A DNA stretch of 64,000 nucleotides from DAIDKA01 sp036267975. Lineage in GTDB: Bacteria > Pseudomonadota > Gammaproteobacteria > Steroidobacterales > Steroidobacteraceae. The position numbers were made by a program, and so were the translations under genes. Position 1 is the first letter of the stretch. Every line of letters starts with the position of its first letter. Under the pieces are notes generated by a model. It saw only the letters and a program-made list of their open reading frames with translations, made no database searches and was not told the DNA's origin. The DNA lies in assembly GCA_036267975.1 (NCBI GenBank), contig DATAVA010000066.1:18167-82166 (forward strand). Direction: 5' to 3'. This document shows positions 51,123 through 59,763 of the stretch, piece by piece.

Positions 51123-53186
51123 TCACAGCGGGCCTGGTACGCCGTTCACGGTTTGCAAGCCCTGTTCGAGCAGCTCCCAGCCCGGATCGGGCCGGAACCG
51201 TTCGCCATGTCGCGTGGCCAGATCGGTCAGGCGACGCACACACTCGGGGATGCCACGCGCGCGCGCGTAGGCGATCGGTCCACCGCGAAAAGGCGCAAAG
51301 CCGGTGCCGAAGATCACCGCGGCATCCAGCAGATCCGCATCGGCCACCACGCCCGCGCGCAGACAGGCGACCGACTCATTCACCAGCGCGAGCAGCATCC
51401 GATCGGCGGCATCGGATGGGGCCGCGGTGGTCGCGGGCGGCTTGGTCGGGTGGCCTTCGTGCCAGGTGTAGAAGCCCACGCCCTTCTTGCGGCCGAGCTT
51501 GCCATCGGCAACCAGCTGCGCGAGCTGCGGATGAGTCGGCGCGGGCCGGCCCAGCTCGCGGGCGATGATTTCGCCGACCTCCGTGGCGACATCCAGGCCC
51601 ACCACGTCGGCCAGCTCGATGGGCCCGACCGGCATTCCGAAATCGGTGGCGGCGGCATCGATCGCGGCCAGCGGCACGCCTTCCTCGGCCAGCTGCATGG
51701 CCTCGTGCAGATAGGGCATCAGGACCCGATTGACCACGAAGCCCGGCGCGCTGCGACACACGATCGGGAGCTTGTCGAGGCGGCGGGTGAAGGCCACGCC
51801 CAGTTCCTGCGCTTGCGCGGAAGTCTGTGCGCCACACACCACTTCCACCAGCGGCATCTGCGCGACGGGATTGAAAAAGTGCAACCCGACCAGGCGCTCG
51901 GGCTGGGCGAGCTGCTCGGCCAGCGGCTCGAGCTGCAGACTCGAGGTATTGGTCGCCAGCAGCGCCGTGGGCTTCATGCGCGGCTCCAGGCTCGCATACA
52001 GCGCACGCTTGGCGTCCAGGTTTTCGAATATGGCCTCGATGACCACATCAGCATCGGCGACGCCGAGTCCCGCGACATCGGCGCGCAGCCGCGCGCGGCC
52101 GGCGGCAATCTTTTCCGGATCGCGCAGACGCTTCTCGAACAGGTCCGCCGCGCGCTTCAGTGCCGGCTCGATGTACTCGAGCGCCCGGTCCTGCAACGTG
52201 ACGTTGAAACCGCGTAGCGCGCACCAGGCGGCGATGTCCCCACCCATGACACCGGCGCCGATGACATGAATCGCCGTGACGGACGCAGCGGCCTTGGTGC
52301 TCTGGGCCTTGAGCCGATCCTGCAGCAGGAAGACGCGAATGAGGTTGTGCGAGGTCGGCGTTTCGAACATGGCCGCAATCGAGCGTGCCTCGGCCTCGAA
52401 CGCGGTCTCGCCGTGGGCGCCGTTGCGGGCCCACAGGTCAATCATGGCGTAGGGGGCGGGATAGTGCGCGCGCGGCGCCTTGGCGGCGACCTGCCGTATC
52501 AGCGCGGGCTTGATGAACGGGCGCACCGGGCCGAGGCTCAGCAGCCGTTCGAGCAGCGGGGGGCGATGCGGTGCGGGGGCCTGCAGCACCATCGCGCGTG
52601 CGGCCTCCTCCAGCTCCCCTGCGCTCACCAATCGGTCGACCAGACCGATGCGCGCGGCCTTGTCGGCACGCACCGGCCGCCCCGTGAGCATGAGCTGCAT
52701 CGCCGGTCGCACTCCGAGCAGCCGCACGGCGCGAACGCTGCCGCCGAAGCCGGGGTGGATACCCAGCTGCACCTCCGGCAGGCCCAGTTGCAGCCGCTCA
52801 TCGCCCACCGCCACGCGATAGCGACAGGCCAGCGCCAGTTCCAGGCCGCCGCCCAGGGCAAAGCCATGAATGGCGGCCACCGTGGGGCAAGGCAGTCGTT
52901 CGAGACGCCCGAAGGTGACCTGTCCGGCCCGCGTAAGCTGGTAACCGGCAGCCGCGTTGGCGAGCGTCGTGAACTCGTTGATGTCGGCACCGGCAATGAA
53001 CCCTGAGGGTTTGCCGGAGCGGATGATGACTCCGCGGGGCGGGGACCTCGCCAGGGACTGCAGCAATGCATCCAGCTCGCGCATGACTTGCTGCGAAAGC
53101 GTGTTGGCGGAAGTTTCCGGTTTGTCGAGAGTCAGCCAGGCGATGCCTTGGCTGTCGCGGTCCATTTTCCAGGCTGAATTGCTCAT
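51123..53186 (-). CDS. Enoyl-CoA hydratase / 3-hydroxyacyl-CoA dehydrogenase (FadJ/FadB-like)
   Basis: 687 aa trifunctional-type alpha subunit. The crotonase domain (about 1-190) has F-I-A-G-A-D-I-N-E-F and A-L-G-G-G-L-E-L-A-L-A; the dehydrogenase has V-I-G-A-G-V-M-G-G-D (about 300), N-T-S-S-L, L-V-G-L-H-F-F-N-P-V and P-G-F-V-V-N-R-V-L; the C-terminus has F-R-G-G-P-I. It carries out two steps of beta-oxidation. The length is slightly short of E. coli FadB/FadJ. No thiolase gene is adjacent; partner must lie elsewhere. Confidence 0.92.
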   Translation of the reverse strand: MSNSAWKMDRDSQGIAWLTLDKPETSANTLSQQVMRELDALLQSLARSPPRGVIIRSGKPSGFIAGADINEFTTLANAAAGYQLTRAGQVTFGRLERLPCPTVAAIHGFALGGGLELALACRYRVAVGDERLQLGLPEVQLGIHPGFGGSVRAVRLLGVRPAMQLMLTGRPVRADKAARIGLVDRLVSAGELEEAARAMVLQAPAPHRPPLLERLLSLGPVRPFIKPALIRQVAAKAPRAHYPAPYAMIDLWARNGAHGETAFEAEARSIAAMFETPTSHNLIRVFLLQDRLKAQSTKAAASVTAIHVIGAGVMGGDIAAWCALRGFNVTLQDRALEYIEPALKRAADLFEKRLRDPEKIAAGRARLRADVAGLGVADADVVIEAIFENLDAKRALYASLEPRMKPTALLATNTSSLQLEPLAEQLAQPERLVGLHFFNPVAQMPLVEVVCGAQTSAQAQELGVAFTRRLDKLPIVCRSAPGFVVNRVLMPYLHEAMQLAEEGVPLAAIDAAATDFGMPVGPIELADVVGLDVATEVGEIIARELGRPAPTHPQLAQLVADGKLGRKKGVGFYTWHEGHPTKPPATTAAPSDAADRMLLALVNESVACLRAGVVADADLLDAAVIFGTGFAPFRGGPIAYARARGIPECVRRLTDLATRHGERFRPDPGWELLEQGLQTVNGVPGPL

Positions 53187-53199
53187 GTTCTTTTTCGCT

Positions 53200-53964
53200 T
53201 CATGCGGCGCTGTCGCGATGCACTGCGCCGTGGTGGACGTTGAAATCGCAGATCAGCGGACGATGGTCGGAGAAGCGCACATCCGGCACCCGGAAATCAG
53301 TCACCTCAATCTCGGCGCTGACCAGGATGAAGTCCAGCTCCACGCGCGGGACGCGCGAGGGGAAGGAGGGCAGTTCGAGGGTGTTGGCACTGCGCAGTCC
53401 CGCGGCACGCATGAACAGGTAGATTTCGTGATTGCCCCAGAAGGTATTGAAATCACCCGCGACGATCACCGGCTTGTTTGATTTGATGATCAGGTCGTGC
53501 AAGGAGCGCAGCTGGTACTGGCGATGCCGGTACTTCAGCGACAGATGCACCAGGAACACGCATACCTCATCCAGTTCCAATTCGATGATGAGGCGCTTGA
53601 TGCCGGTGTCGAAATAGTGAAAGCGCCCGCCGGGGACGGTCGGCGCCGCGAGGAAGGCATTCGCCTGCTTGCGCACGATGGGCAGGAACTGGTTCAGCGA
53701 CTCGACGCCGTACTTGCATTCGTAGGTCGAGAAATGCCCCAGCTGCCGGGCGATATGCTCGACCTGATTGACCATGCCCGAGCGGATCGAGCCGGTATCC
53801 ACCTCGATCAGGCCCACGACATCGGGCTTCTCGATGCGCAGGAACTCGGTGATACCGGCGAGCACGCGCCGATTGGGACGCAGGTACCCCATGCCCGGCA
53901 GTGGCAGATGAAAAGCGACACCGGTGCCCGTCGCGTAACGAATGTTGTAAACGACCAGACGCAA
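53200..53964 (-). CDS. Endonuclease/exonuclease/phosphatase-family protein
   Basis: About 254 aa DNase-I-like fold. Motifs: V-V-Y-N-I-R-Y at the start, G-L-I-E-V-D near 55, V-A-G-D-F-N-T-F-W-G-N near 175 and F-S-D-H-R-P-L-I-C-D-F near the end, carrying the Asn, Glu, Asp/Asn and Asp-His metal and catalytic residues. No ATG or GTG start is available; TTG at 53962-53964 (AAAGAG 9 bases upstream) begins exactly at the conserved strand and is preferred to a longer TTG version. Substrate (DNA, RNA, phospholipid or phosphoinositide) cannot be told from sequence. Divergent from a TIR-like gene. Confidence 0.82.
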   Translation of the reverse strand: MRLVVYNIRYATGTGVAFHLPLPGMGYLRPNRRVLAGITEFLRIEKPDVVGLIEVDTGSIRSGMVNQVEHIARQLGHFSTYECKYGVESLNQFLPIVRKQANAFLAAPTVPGGRFHYFDTGIKRLIIELELDEVCVFLVHLSLKYRHRQYQLRSLHDLIIKSNKPVIVAGDFNTFWGNHEIYLFMRAAGLRSANTLELPSFPSRVPRVELDFILVSAEIEVTDFRVPDVRFSDHRPLICDFNVHHGAVHRDSAA

Positions 53965-54090
53965 CGGCTGCCGCTCTTTATGCCTTTCAAGATGCTGAAG
54001 GCTCCGGATTGTACTCTCAAGGCAGCGGGTTTTGCGGCCGGCGGCCCGCTGTGCCAGACTGCGCTGACAAGCATCCACGCCGCGCAAGCC

Positions 54091-54543
54091 ATGTCGCAAG
54101 CCCAGCCTATTCAACTATTCGTCACTCACGACTGGACCAATAGTGACGATTACCTGCGGGTATTCGAGTACCTGGAAAGCTCAAATAACTTCTTCTACAA
54201 GAACTGCAGTACGCCCGATCACATGCCGGCCGGCGACAAGGAAGCGCTGCGCGAAAGTCTGCGCAAGCAGATTGCACCGGCCGAAGTGGTGATCGCGCTG
54301 CCGAGTCTTGCGGAAGGTGCACGCGATCTGCTGCAATTTCAGATGGTGTTTGCACAGGCCTGCAACAAGCCCGTCGTACTGATGAAGAATTTCGGCAGCG
54401 CGGCGCCGGTGCCGAAGGCACTGACCGATATGGCCAGCGAACTGGTGGACTGGGACGGGCGGGCACTGGTGGATGCCATCAAGCGCCAGGCGCGGCACGA
54501 GGAAACCAATCGCTGGGAAACCATCGAGTTCAAACTCGACTGA
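54091..54543 (+). CDS. TIR-like domain protein (DUF1863/ThsB type)
   Basis: 150 aa. The first strand I-Q-L-F-V-T-H-D-W and later V-V-I-A-L-P-S-L-A-E and K-P-V-V-L-M-K-N-F-G follow the Rossmann-like order of TIR-like domains of the MTH538/DUF1863 group, which includes Thoeris ThsB. The frame is open for almost 600 bases upstream, but that part is antisense to the nuclease gene, so ATG 54091 is taken. It stands alone, with no NADase or effector partner, divergent from the EEP nuclease. A housekeeping role is as likely as defence. Confidence 0.7.
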   Translation: MSQAQPIQLFVTHDWTNSDDYLRVFEYLESSNNFFYKNCSTPDHMPAGDKEALRESLRKQIAPAEVVIALPSLAEGARDLLQFQMVFAQACNKPVVLMKNFGSAAPVPKALTDMASELVDWDGRALVDAIKRQARHEETNRWETIEFKLD

Positions 54544-54577
54544 TAAATGCCGCTCACGGCCGACACGGCCGCGTCGG

Positions 54578-54922
54578 TTACGCTTCGAGCAGGTACAAAG
54601 GGGTGGGGGCGACCGGGCGCACGGGTTGCGGTGAGCGGGCCATCACCGACAGCATCTGCACCACCGTCTCGGCGATGTTCTCGGCTTCGTGGCTGGACAT
54701 CTTGCGTACCGTGGCGCGAATGGCATCTTCGCCGCGCTGTGGTTGTTCGCGCGTCAGGGAGCAACGCACATTGTGGAACTGCTCGCGGATCTCGCGCGGC
54801 AGTTCATCCTCGGCGACCGCAGACAGGTGGTTGCGGTAGGCATCGGTCAGGCGATCCTTGAGCGAACCCGACCGCGCCAGGGAAAGGGTGGCGCCCTGAA
54901 ACTTCTCCCACGTTGTGCTCAT
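54578..54922 (-). CDS. Conserved hypothetical protein
   Basis: 114 aa, helical and charged, with E-D-E-L-P-R-E-I-R-E-Q-F in the middle and A-I-R-A-T-V-R-K-M-S near residue 70. I recall similar short proteins in Xanthomonas-type genomes, but no domain or function. ATG at 54920-54922 is well placed after a long intergenic region. It converges on the TIR-like gene with 34 bases between. Confidence 0.65.
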   Translation of the reverse strand: MSTTWEKFQGATLSLARSGSLKDRLTDAYRNHLSAVAEDELPREIREQFHNVRCSLTREQPQRGEDAIRATVRKMSSHEAENIAETVVQMLSVMARSPQPVRPVAPTPLYLLEA

Positions 54923-55284
54923 CGCGACCTCTGCTTGGGACGCCTGGCGTGTGCCGAAAGCTTCGACAGTTACGGCAACGCTGGCGATCTGGTGTTATTT
55001 GACAAGTAAATCCTGCATCGTCCCGGTTTCATTGCCGAATATACGCCCCATATTACGAAAAACAATGTCAAATCATTTTTGGCGAAAAGTGGGTGGTATA
55101 CTCAAGGCAGTGTCTTAGGTATCGGCACGCTTATGTTGATTCTTAAGGTAAACTTGCAAAGGTGATTGCGCCCCTTCGCAGGGCATAGGGCGTAGGCTTG
55201 AAAGGGCGGCGTGCTGCACCGCTCGGCGGCGCCGAATGCAAAGGCGTATGATGCAAAGTCAGGCTTTTAGAGGCTTCAACCGAC
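54923..55284. other. AT-rich intergenic region with promoters
   Basis: About 360 bases, clearly lower in GC than the rest of the window, between two divergent genes. It contains an extended -10 facing tatA (TGG-TATACT, 55094-55102), and on the minus strand TTGTTT with 16-base spacing to TATATT (plus strand around 55037-55065) that could serve the hypothetical gene. A leader of about 175 bases would precede tatA. I see no small ORF I can support. Confidence 0.55.
55094..55102 (+). promoter_or_regulatory. Extended -10 promoter upstream of tatA
   Basis: TG-G-TATACT extended -10 element in an AT-rich stretch, with a T-rich weak -35 region about 17 bases upstream. It points to tatA, 183 bases downstream. 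Confidence 0.45.
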
Positions 55285-55539
55285 GTGGATCTATTCTCCC
55301 CCAAGCATCTGCTCATCGTCCTGCTGGTCGTCCTCGTGGTTTTCGGCACGAAGAAGCTGCGCACGATAGGCTCTGATCTCGGCCAGGCCGTGCGCGGGTT
55401 CAAGGAATCCATGAAGGAGGGCGAACGCGAAGCCGACGCCCCGCCGCCGCCGGTGGAAGCGCGCCAGCTGCCCGTCCAGGAGCGCGACAAGGCCACCGCG
55501 GGCGAAAAAGCCCCGAACACCGAGAAGACTTCGGTCTAG
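55285..55539 (+). CDS. tatA: Twin-arginine translocase subunit TatA/E
   Basis: 84 aa, GTG start. One N-terminal membrane helix (L-L-I-V-L-L-V-V-L-V-V-F), the G-T-K-K-L-R-T-I-G-S-D-L-G hinge and amphipathic helix, then G-F-K-E-S-M-K-E-G and a charged tail. It forms the Tat protein-conducting pore. tatB and tatC, usually adjacent, are absent here: the next gene is an unrelated exported protein. Confidence 0.92.
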   Translation: MDLFSPKHLLIVLLVVLVVFGTKKLRTIGSDLGQAVRGFKESMKEGEREADAPPPPVEARQLPVQERDKATAGEKAPNTEKTSV

Positions 55540-55720
55540 CCCACCGTTCCTGCGGGTATCGCGCTCCAACCGATCTCATCCAGCCCCGGCGCCTGGCGCT
55601 GACCCAGCCTTGGCCGGCCTGCGGACTGGCACTGCTGCTGTTCCAGGCAACCGCGCCACGTCCCGGTAAGATGAGGACCAGTCATGGATTCGAGGGCCCG
55701 GACTCCGGGGAAAATCGACA

Positions 55721-57730
55721 ATGAAAGCGATGGATTGCACGCGGCGCCGCGCCGGTTTGGTGGCTGCAGCATTGGCCGGTGCGTGGGCCTGCATGGTTAA
55801 TGCCGCGCCGCTGCCGCACCACGTCGCAGCCTTGCAGACCCAGGCGGTAGCATTGCGCGACATCGATGACATCAAACGTCTGCAGCGCGCCTACGGTTAC
55901 TACATCGATATCGGGCAGTGGGACCAGGTCGCGGATCTGTTCGCGCGCAATGCCACGCTCGAAATCGGCTTGGATGGCGTGTACCGCGGCCAGGCGCGGG
56001 TGCGCCAGTACTTCATCACCGTGGGTGGCGGACACCTCGGCCTGGCGCCGGGGCAGGTCAATCAATACCTGCAGCTGATGCCGGTCATCAACCTGGCGCC
56101 CGATGGCCTGCATGCCAAGGGCACCTGGCGCGCGGTCATCCTGGCGGGTAATGACAAGGGTGCGTGGTGGGGCGAGGGTCCCTACGAGAACGAGTACGTG
56201 AAGGAGGCCGGGGTCTGGAAGATCAGCGCGCTGCATTGGTACCAGACGCTGATGACCCCGTACGGCGAGGGCGGCTGGGCGCGCAACCCGGACGTGAATG
56301 GCGGTCACTATGCGCCGAACTCGCTGCCGCCGGATGCGCCACCGACCGAGCGGTACAAGGTGTGGCCCGGTGCACATGTTCCGCACTTTCATTTCAAGAA
56401 CCAGGCGCCGAGCCTGCGGACGGACGGTGAGCAGGGCAGCGTCGGCACCGTTGCGGACGTCGCATGGCATGACACGCAGCTGCGGCAGCAGCTTGCCCGC
56501 CTCGCTCATGACGTGCAGTTGCTCGAGGATCAGAACCAGATCGAGAAACTGCAGCGCATTTACGGGTACTACCTCGACAAGGGACTGTGGAGTCAGGCCG
56601 CGGATCTGTTCGCCGCTGATGGCGAGGTCGAATTGGCGGGGCGCGGCGCCTACATAGGCAAGGCGCATGTCCTGGCCTACCTGCGCGGCATTGGTCCGGA
56701 GGGCCCGGTCGCCGGGCGCCTCTACGACAACATGCAGCTGCAACCCATCGTGCACGTGAGCGCCGACGGCGTCACGGCACGCGCCCGCTGGCATCTGTTT
56801 GCGCAGATTGCACAGGCCGGGCAATTCCACGAATGGGGCGTCGGCGTTTACGAGAATGAGTATGTGAAGCGTGATGGCGTGTGGAAGATCCAGCGCCTGC
56901 ACTTGTATCCGACGCTGTATACGCCATACGAGGCAGGCTGGGAGAAAAGCGTAGCGATTTCCTCGCGCATGGAATCGGTCCTGAAGCCGGATCGCCGCGC
57001 GGCTGCGCCGCTGCGCGCGCCGGTTCCGGCGCCATTTGACTACCCCAACCCGGTGACGGGTGCCGCGCGGGTGTCATCCTGGACACCCACGGCTGCCGAC
57101 CTCGCGGCAGTGGGCGCAACGCCGGATGCGATGGCGGCGACCGCCGCGAGTCTGCAGCATCGCCTGGGGCTGCTGCAGGATGCGGCCATCATCGAAAACC
57201 TGCACGCGATGTACGGCTACTACCTGGCCACGCTGGAGTGGGATGCGCTGGCGGATCTGTGGGCGCCGGATGGCACCATCGAGATTGCCCTGCGTGGCGT
57301 GTACGCGGGCAAGGCCGCCGTGCGTCGCAACCTCAACCTGTACGGACAGCAGGGGCTGGATGATGGGGTCCTGCACAACCATATGCAGTTCCAGCCGGTC
57401 ATCGATGTTGCCAGTGACGGCCAGACGGCGAAAATGCGCTCGCGCGCGTTCAGCATGATGGGCAATTACGGCAAGAATGGCACCTGGATGGGCGGCATCT
57501 ACGAGAACACCTATGTCAAGCGCGACGGCATCTGGCGCATCAATTCCGACCACGTCGTGAACACCTACTTCGCACCCTATGATTTAGGCTGGAAGGATCT
57601 GCCGGCACGCGACGCGCCGGGGGTCACCGCGAGCAATCCGCCGGATGCGCCGCCCACCGTGCACTTCGAAATGTATCCGCGCTCATTCCTGATGCCGTTT
57701 CACTATGTGAACCCGGTGACCGGGAAATGA
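55721..57730 (+). CDS. Exported protein with three SnoaL/NTF2-like domains
   Basis: 669 aa. N-terminal signal peptide (R-R-R then A-G-L-V-A-A-A-L-A-G-A-W, cleavage near residue 28). Three homologous SnoaL-like domains occupy about 48-187, 268-408 and 485-625. Each has a Y-G-Y-Y motif, an A-D-L-F/W region and Y-E-N-x-Y-V-K-x-x-G-x-W-(K/R)-I near its end. The linkers also repeat: P-P-D-A-P-P-T occurs twice and N-P-V-T-G twice. Single SnoaL-like domains bind or convert polyketide- and steroid-like ligands; here the export and repetition point to a periplasmic binding or hydrating protein for aromatic or terpenoid compounds, by inference. Confidence 0.83.
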   Translation: MKAMDCTRRRAGLVAAALAGAWACMVNAAPLPHHVAALQTQAVALRDIDDIKRLQRAYGYYIDIGQWDQVADLFARNATLEIGLDGVYRGQARVRQYFITVGGGHLGLAPGQVNQYLQLMPVINLAPDGLHAKGTWRAVILAGNDKGAWWGEGPYENEYVKEAGVWKISALHWYQTLMTPYGEGGWARNPDVNGGHYAPNSLPPDAPPTERYKVWPGAHVPHFHFKNQAPSLRTDGEQGSVGTVADVAWHDTQLRQQLARLAHDVQLLEDQNQIEKLQRIYGYYLDKGLWSQAADLFAADGEVELAGRGAYIGKAHVLAYLRGIGPEGPVAGRLYDNMQLQPIVHVSADGVTARARWHLFAQIAQAGQFHEWGVGVYENEYVKRDGVWKIQRLHLYPTLYTPYEAGWEKSVAISSRMESVLKPDRRAAAPLRAPVPAPFDYPNPVTGAARVSSWTPTAADLAAVGATPDAMAATAASLQHRLGLLQDAAIIENLHAMYGYYLATLEWDALADLWAPDGTIEIALRGVYAGKAAVRRNLNLYGQQGLDDGVLHNHMQFQPVIDVASDGQTAKMRSRAFSMMGNYGKNGTWMGGIYENTYVKRDGIWRINSDHVVNTYFAPYDLGWKDLPARDAPGVTASNPPDAPPTVHFEMYPRSFLMPFHYVNPVTGK

Positions 57731-57804
57731 GCCACCCATCAGGCCGGTTGCATCGGCAACTCATGCGGCGATACCATTGCCGACCGGTTCACAAGGAAAA
57801 CCCC

Positions 57805-58191
57805 ATGCATCGCATCCGTATTGCCACCGTCAGCATCCTTGTCAGTCTGATGGGCATTCTCACCCCCGCCTTTGCGCATCACTCCGGGGCGATGTTTGAT
57901 ATCGCCCGCAAGGTCGATATCACCGGGACCATCATCGATTTCAACTGGAGCAATCCACACGCCAATTTCAAGGTGAATGTCGATAAACCCGGCGGCGCCT
58001 CGGAAGTGTGGGCGGTAGAGATGAACAGCCCCAACAATCTTGTGCGTGATGGCTGGAAGCGCACGACGCTGAAGCCCGGCGACAAGGTGACCGTGACGGT
58101 TCGACCGCTGCGGGACGGTACGCCGGGCGGCCAGTATGTCTCGATCGTGCTGGCGGATGGCAAGGTTCTCGGCGGCGAACAACAGCGCTGA
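57805..58191 (+). CDS. DUF6152-family exported protein
   Basis: 128 aa. Signal peptide (I-R-I-A-T-V-S-I-L-V-S-L-M-G-I-L-T-P-A-F-A) followed by H-H-S-G-A-M-F-D, V-D-I-T-G-T-I-I-D-F-N-W-S-N-P-H-A-N-F and later L-K-P-G-D-K-V-T-V-T-V. AAGGA lies just before ATG 57805; the longer frame that overlaps the previous gene is not used. This OB-like family often stands beside exported proteins like the next one in degraders of aromatics; function unknown. Confidence 0.82.
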   Translation: MHRIRIATVSILVSLMGILTPAFAHHSGAMFDIARKVDITGTIIDFNWSNPHANFKVNVDKPGGASEVWAVEMNSPNNLVRDGWKRTTLKPGDKVTVTVRPLRDGTPGGQYVSIVLADGKVLGGEQQR

Positions 58192-58237
58192 GCGCTTTCA
58201 CGGCTCACCTTAGAAAATCAACGAGAAGGGGCGAACG

Positions 58238-59131
58238 ATGCGAACCTCCGGCCGAAACCTGCGCGTCGCGCTCGGCGCTGCGCTACTGCTACTGACGGGC
58301 AACTTCAGCATCGCGCAGGATGCGGCGCGCCCGGGATTGAGCCAGAAGCAGGAAGATGATCTCGCCCACAAGCACGACGGTTACTACGGCGCGCTGGCAC
58401 CGCAGAACCTGCACAAGGCGCGGCCGAAACCACCGTTCGACATGACCGGCACGTGGTTCGTGAATCTGCGCCACGGATTTGCGGACTTCATGTTCGGCCC
58501 GCCGTACCCGGAGTTCTACGCACCGGCGAAGCAAGCCATGGTCGAAGCGGCCGCGGCGGCGGCAGCCCACAAACCTTATCGCGACAGCATCGGTGACTGC
58601 TTCCCGGCCGGCATGCCCATGATCATGACGCGGGTGTGGCCCACGAACATCATCCAGCTGCCCACCTCGATACACATGATCTTCGGGTTCACCAACAGTT
58701 ATCGCGTCATCTATCTGGATGGCCGTCCGCACACCGACCCGGATATCGCGATCCTGACTTACAACGGTGAGTCCATCGGGCATTGGGAGGGGGACAGCCT
58801 GGTGGTCAGCACCAAGTACCTGGAGCCCAACCAGCACTGGATTGATCGGGGGCTGCCGATCTCCGACCAGTTCGAGATCGTCGAGCGGTATCGTCTGCAG
58901 GACAAGGGTAAGACACTCGAAATCCAGTACACCATGACCGATCCGAAGAACTGGAAAGGCGAGTGGCACAACACCAAGCACTTCATCCGCGAGGACTACA
59001 GTGACGTGCCGGAGGTCGAGTGCCTGCCGAATCTGAACGCGAACCTGCCGAGTACTGCCAAGGGCCACGACGCCGCCGAGCACCAGGACGGGGCGAAGCC
59101 GGCCGCGGGCGGATCGCAGCCCGCGAAGTAG
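58238..59131 (+). CDS. Exported hypothetical protein of the DUF6152-associated type
   Basis: 297 aa. Signal peptide cleaved near residue 26, then D-M-T-G-T-W-F-V, C-F-P-A-G-M-P-M-I-M, I-I-Q-L-P, R-V-I-Y-L-D-G-R-P-H and G-H-W-E-G-D-S-L-V-V-S-T. Proteins of this pattern occur widely beside DUF6152 genes in Sphingomonads and Nevskiales, always without assigned function. The tail is rich in Ala, Gly and charged residues. It probably works in the periplasm on the same compound as its neighbours. Confidence 0.78.
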   Translation: MRTSGRNLRVALGAALLLLTGNFSIAQDAARPGLSQKQEDDLAHKHDGYYGALAPQNLHKARPKPPFDMTGTWFVNLRHGFADFMFGPPYPEFYAPAKQAMVEAAAAAAAHKPYRDSIGDCFPAGMPMIMTRVWPTNIIQLPTSIHMIFGFTNSYRVIYLDGRPHTDPDIAILTYNGESIGHWEGDSLVVSTKYLEPNQHWIDRGLPISDQFEIVERYRLQDKGKTLEIQYTMTDPKNWKGEWHNTKHFIREDYSDVPEVECLPNLNANLPSTAKGHDAAEHQDGAKPAAGGSQPAK

Positions 59132-59140
59132 CTTCAGCGT

Positions 59141-59674
59141 TCAGGGAAAACCGGCCACCATCGCCGTCAGGCCGGTCGTGAAACTCTCGTCGAAGCCGAT
59201 GAGGCTGACGAGAAACTCGTGCACGGTCTTGCTTTGCTGATAGATGCACCAACCCAGCACCAGCGAGATGACCGAGGACTGGTAGGACAGCGCCACGTGG
59301 CGATTCAGGCCTGCGAGCACCAGTTCTCGGGTGAGGCGTTCGGTGGCGGTGTGCGGATCCTCATCCAGCGGGGTCGCGATGGCGCACAGCTGGGCCGAGT
59401 CACGATGTCCCAACAAAGACTTGCGCAGTGCGTGGCCGTAGGTCAGCAGCCAGTCACGCCACGCAAGTCCGCTGGGGACGGTCGCCAGCGCCGACTCGTA
59501 GAAATGCGAAGACATCAAGCTGAGCAGTTCGCCCTTGTTGCGCACATGCCAGTACAGCGCCGAGGCCTGCACGTTCAGGCGACCGGCGACGGCACGCATC
59601 TGCAATTCCTTAAGGCCCTGCTCGTCCAGCAAATCGAGCGCCACGTCGATGACCTGGCGTTTGTGAATTTTCAC
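59141..59674 (-). CDS. TetR-family transcriptional regulator
   Basis: 177 aa. HTH at about 8-50: V-I-D-V-A-L-D-L-L-D-E-Q-G-L, L-Q-M-R-A-V-A-G-R-L-N-V-Q-A-S-A-L-Y-W-H-V-R-N-K; then a TetR_C-type ligand domain. It is divergent from the Rieske gene across about 90 bases, so it likely represses that gene and maybe itself. The ligand is unknown. Confidence 0.9.
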   Translation of the reverse strand: MKIHKRQVIDVALDLLDEQGLKELQMRAVAGRLNVQASALYWHVRNKGELLSLMSSHFYESALATVPSGLAWRDWLLTYGHALRKSLLGHRDSAQLCAIATPLDEDPHTATERLTRELVLAGLNRHVALSYQSSVISLVLGWCIYQQSKTVHEFLVSLIGFDESFTTGLTAMVAGFP

Positions 59675-59690
59675 AGAAGGTGCGTTCCTC

Positions 59691-59742
59691 TTGCTCGAGC
59701 CTTGGGTGTCGACTATACATGGGCCAATCTTGAACCATGTTC
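59691..59742 (+). promoter_or_regulatory. Promoter and candidate TetR operator of the Rieske gene
   Basis: TTGCTC (59691-59696), 17-base spacer and TATACA (59714-59719), then an 11-base inverted repeat GAACCATGTTC at 59732-59742, just downstream of the predicted start. The position suits repression by the divergent TetR protein. Confidence 0.5.
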
Positions 59743-59763
59743 AGCCGTGATCGGGGTGGGCTC

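Noticed and set aside
53497..54090. Upstream extension of the TIR-like gene
   Set aside because: It runs antisense through the EEP nuclease gene; the TIR-like fold begins directly after ATG 54091.
55540..55720. Possible small gene between tatA and the SnoaL protein
   Set aside because: Only short minus-strand shadow frames; no ribosome site or recognisable sequence.
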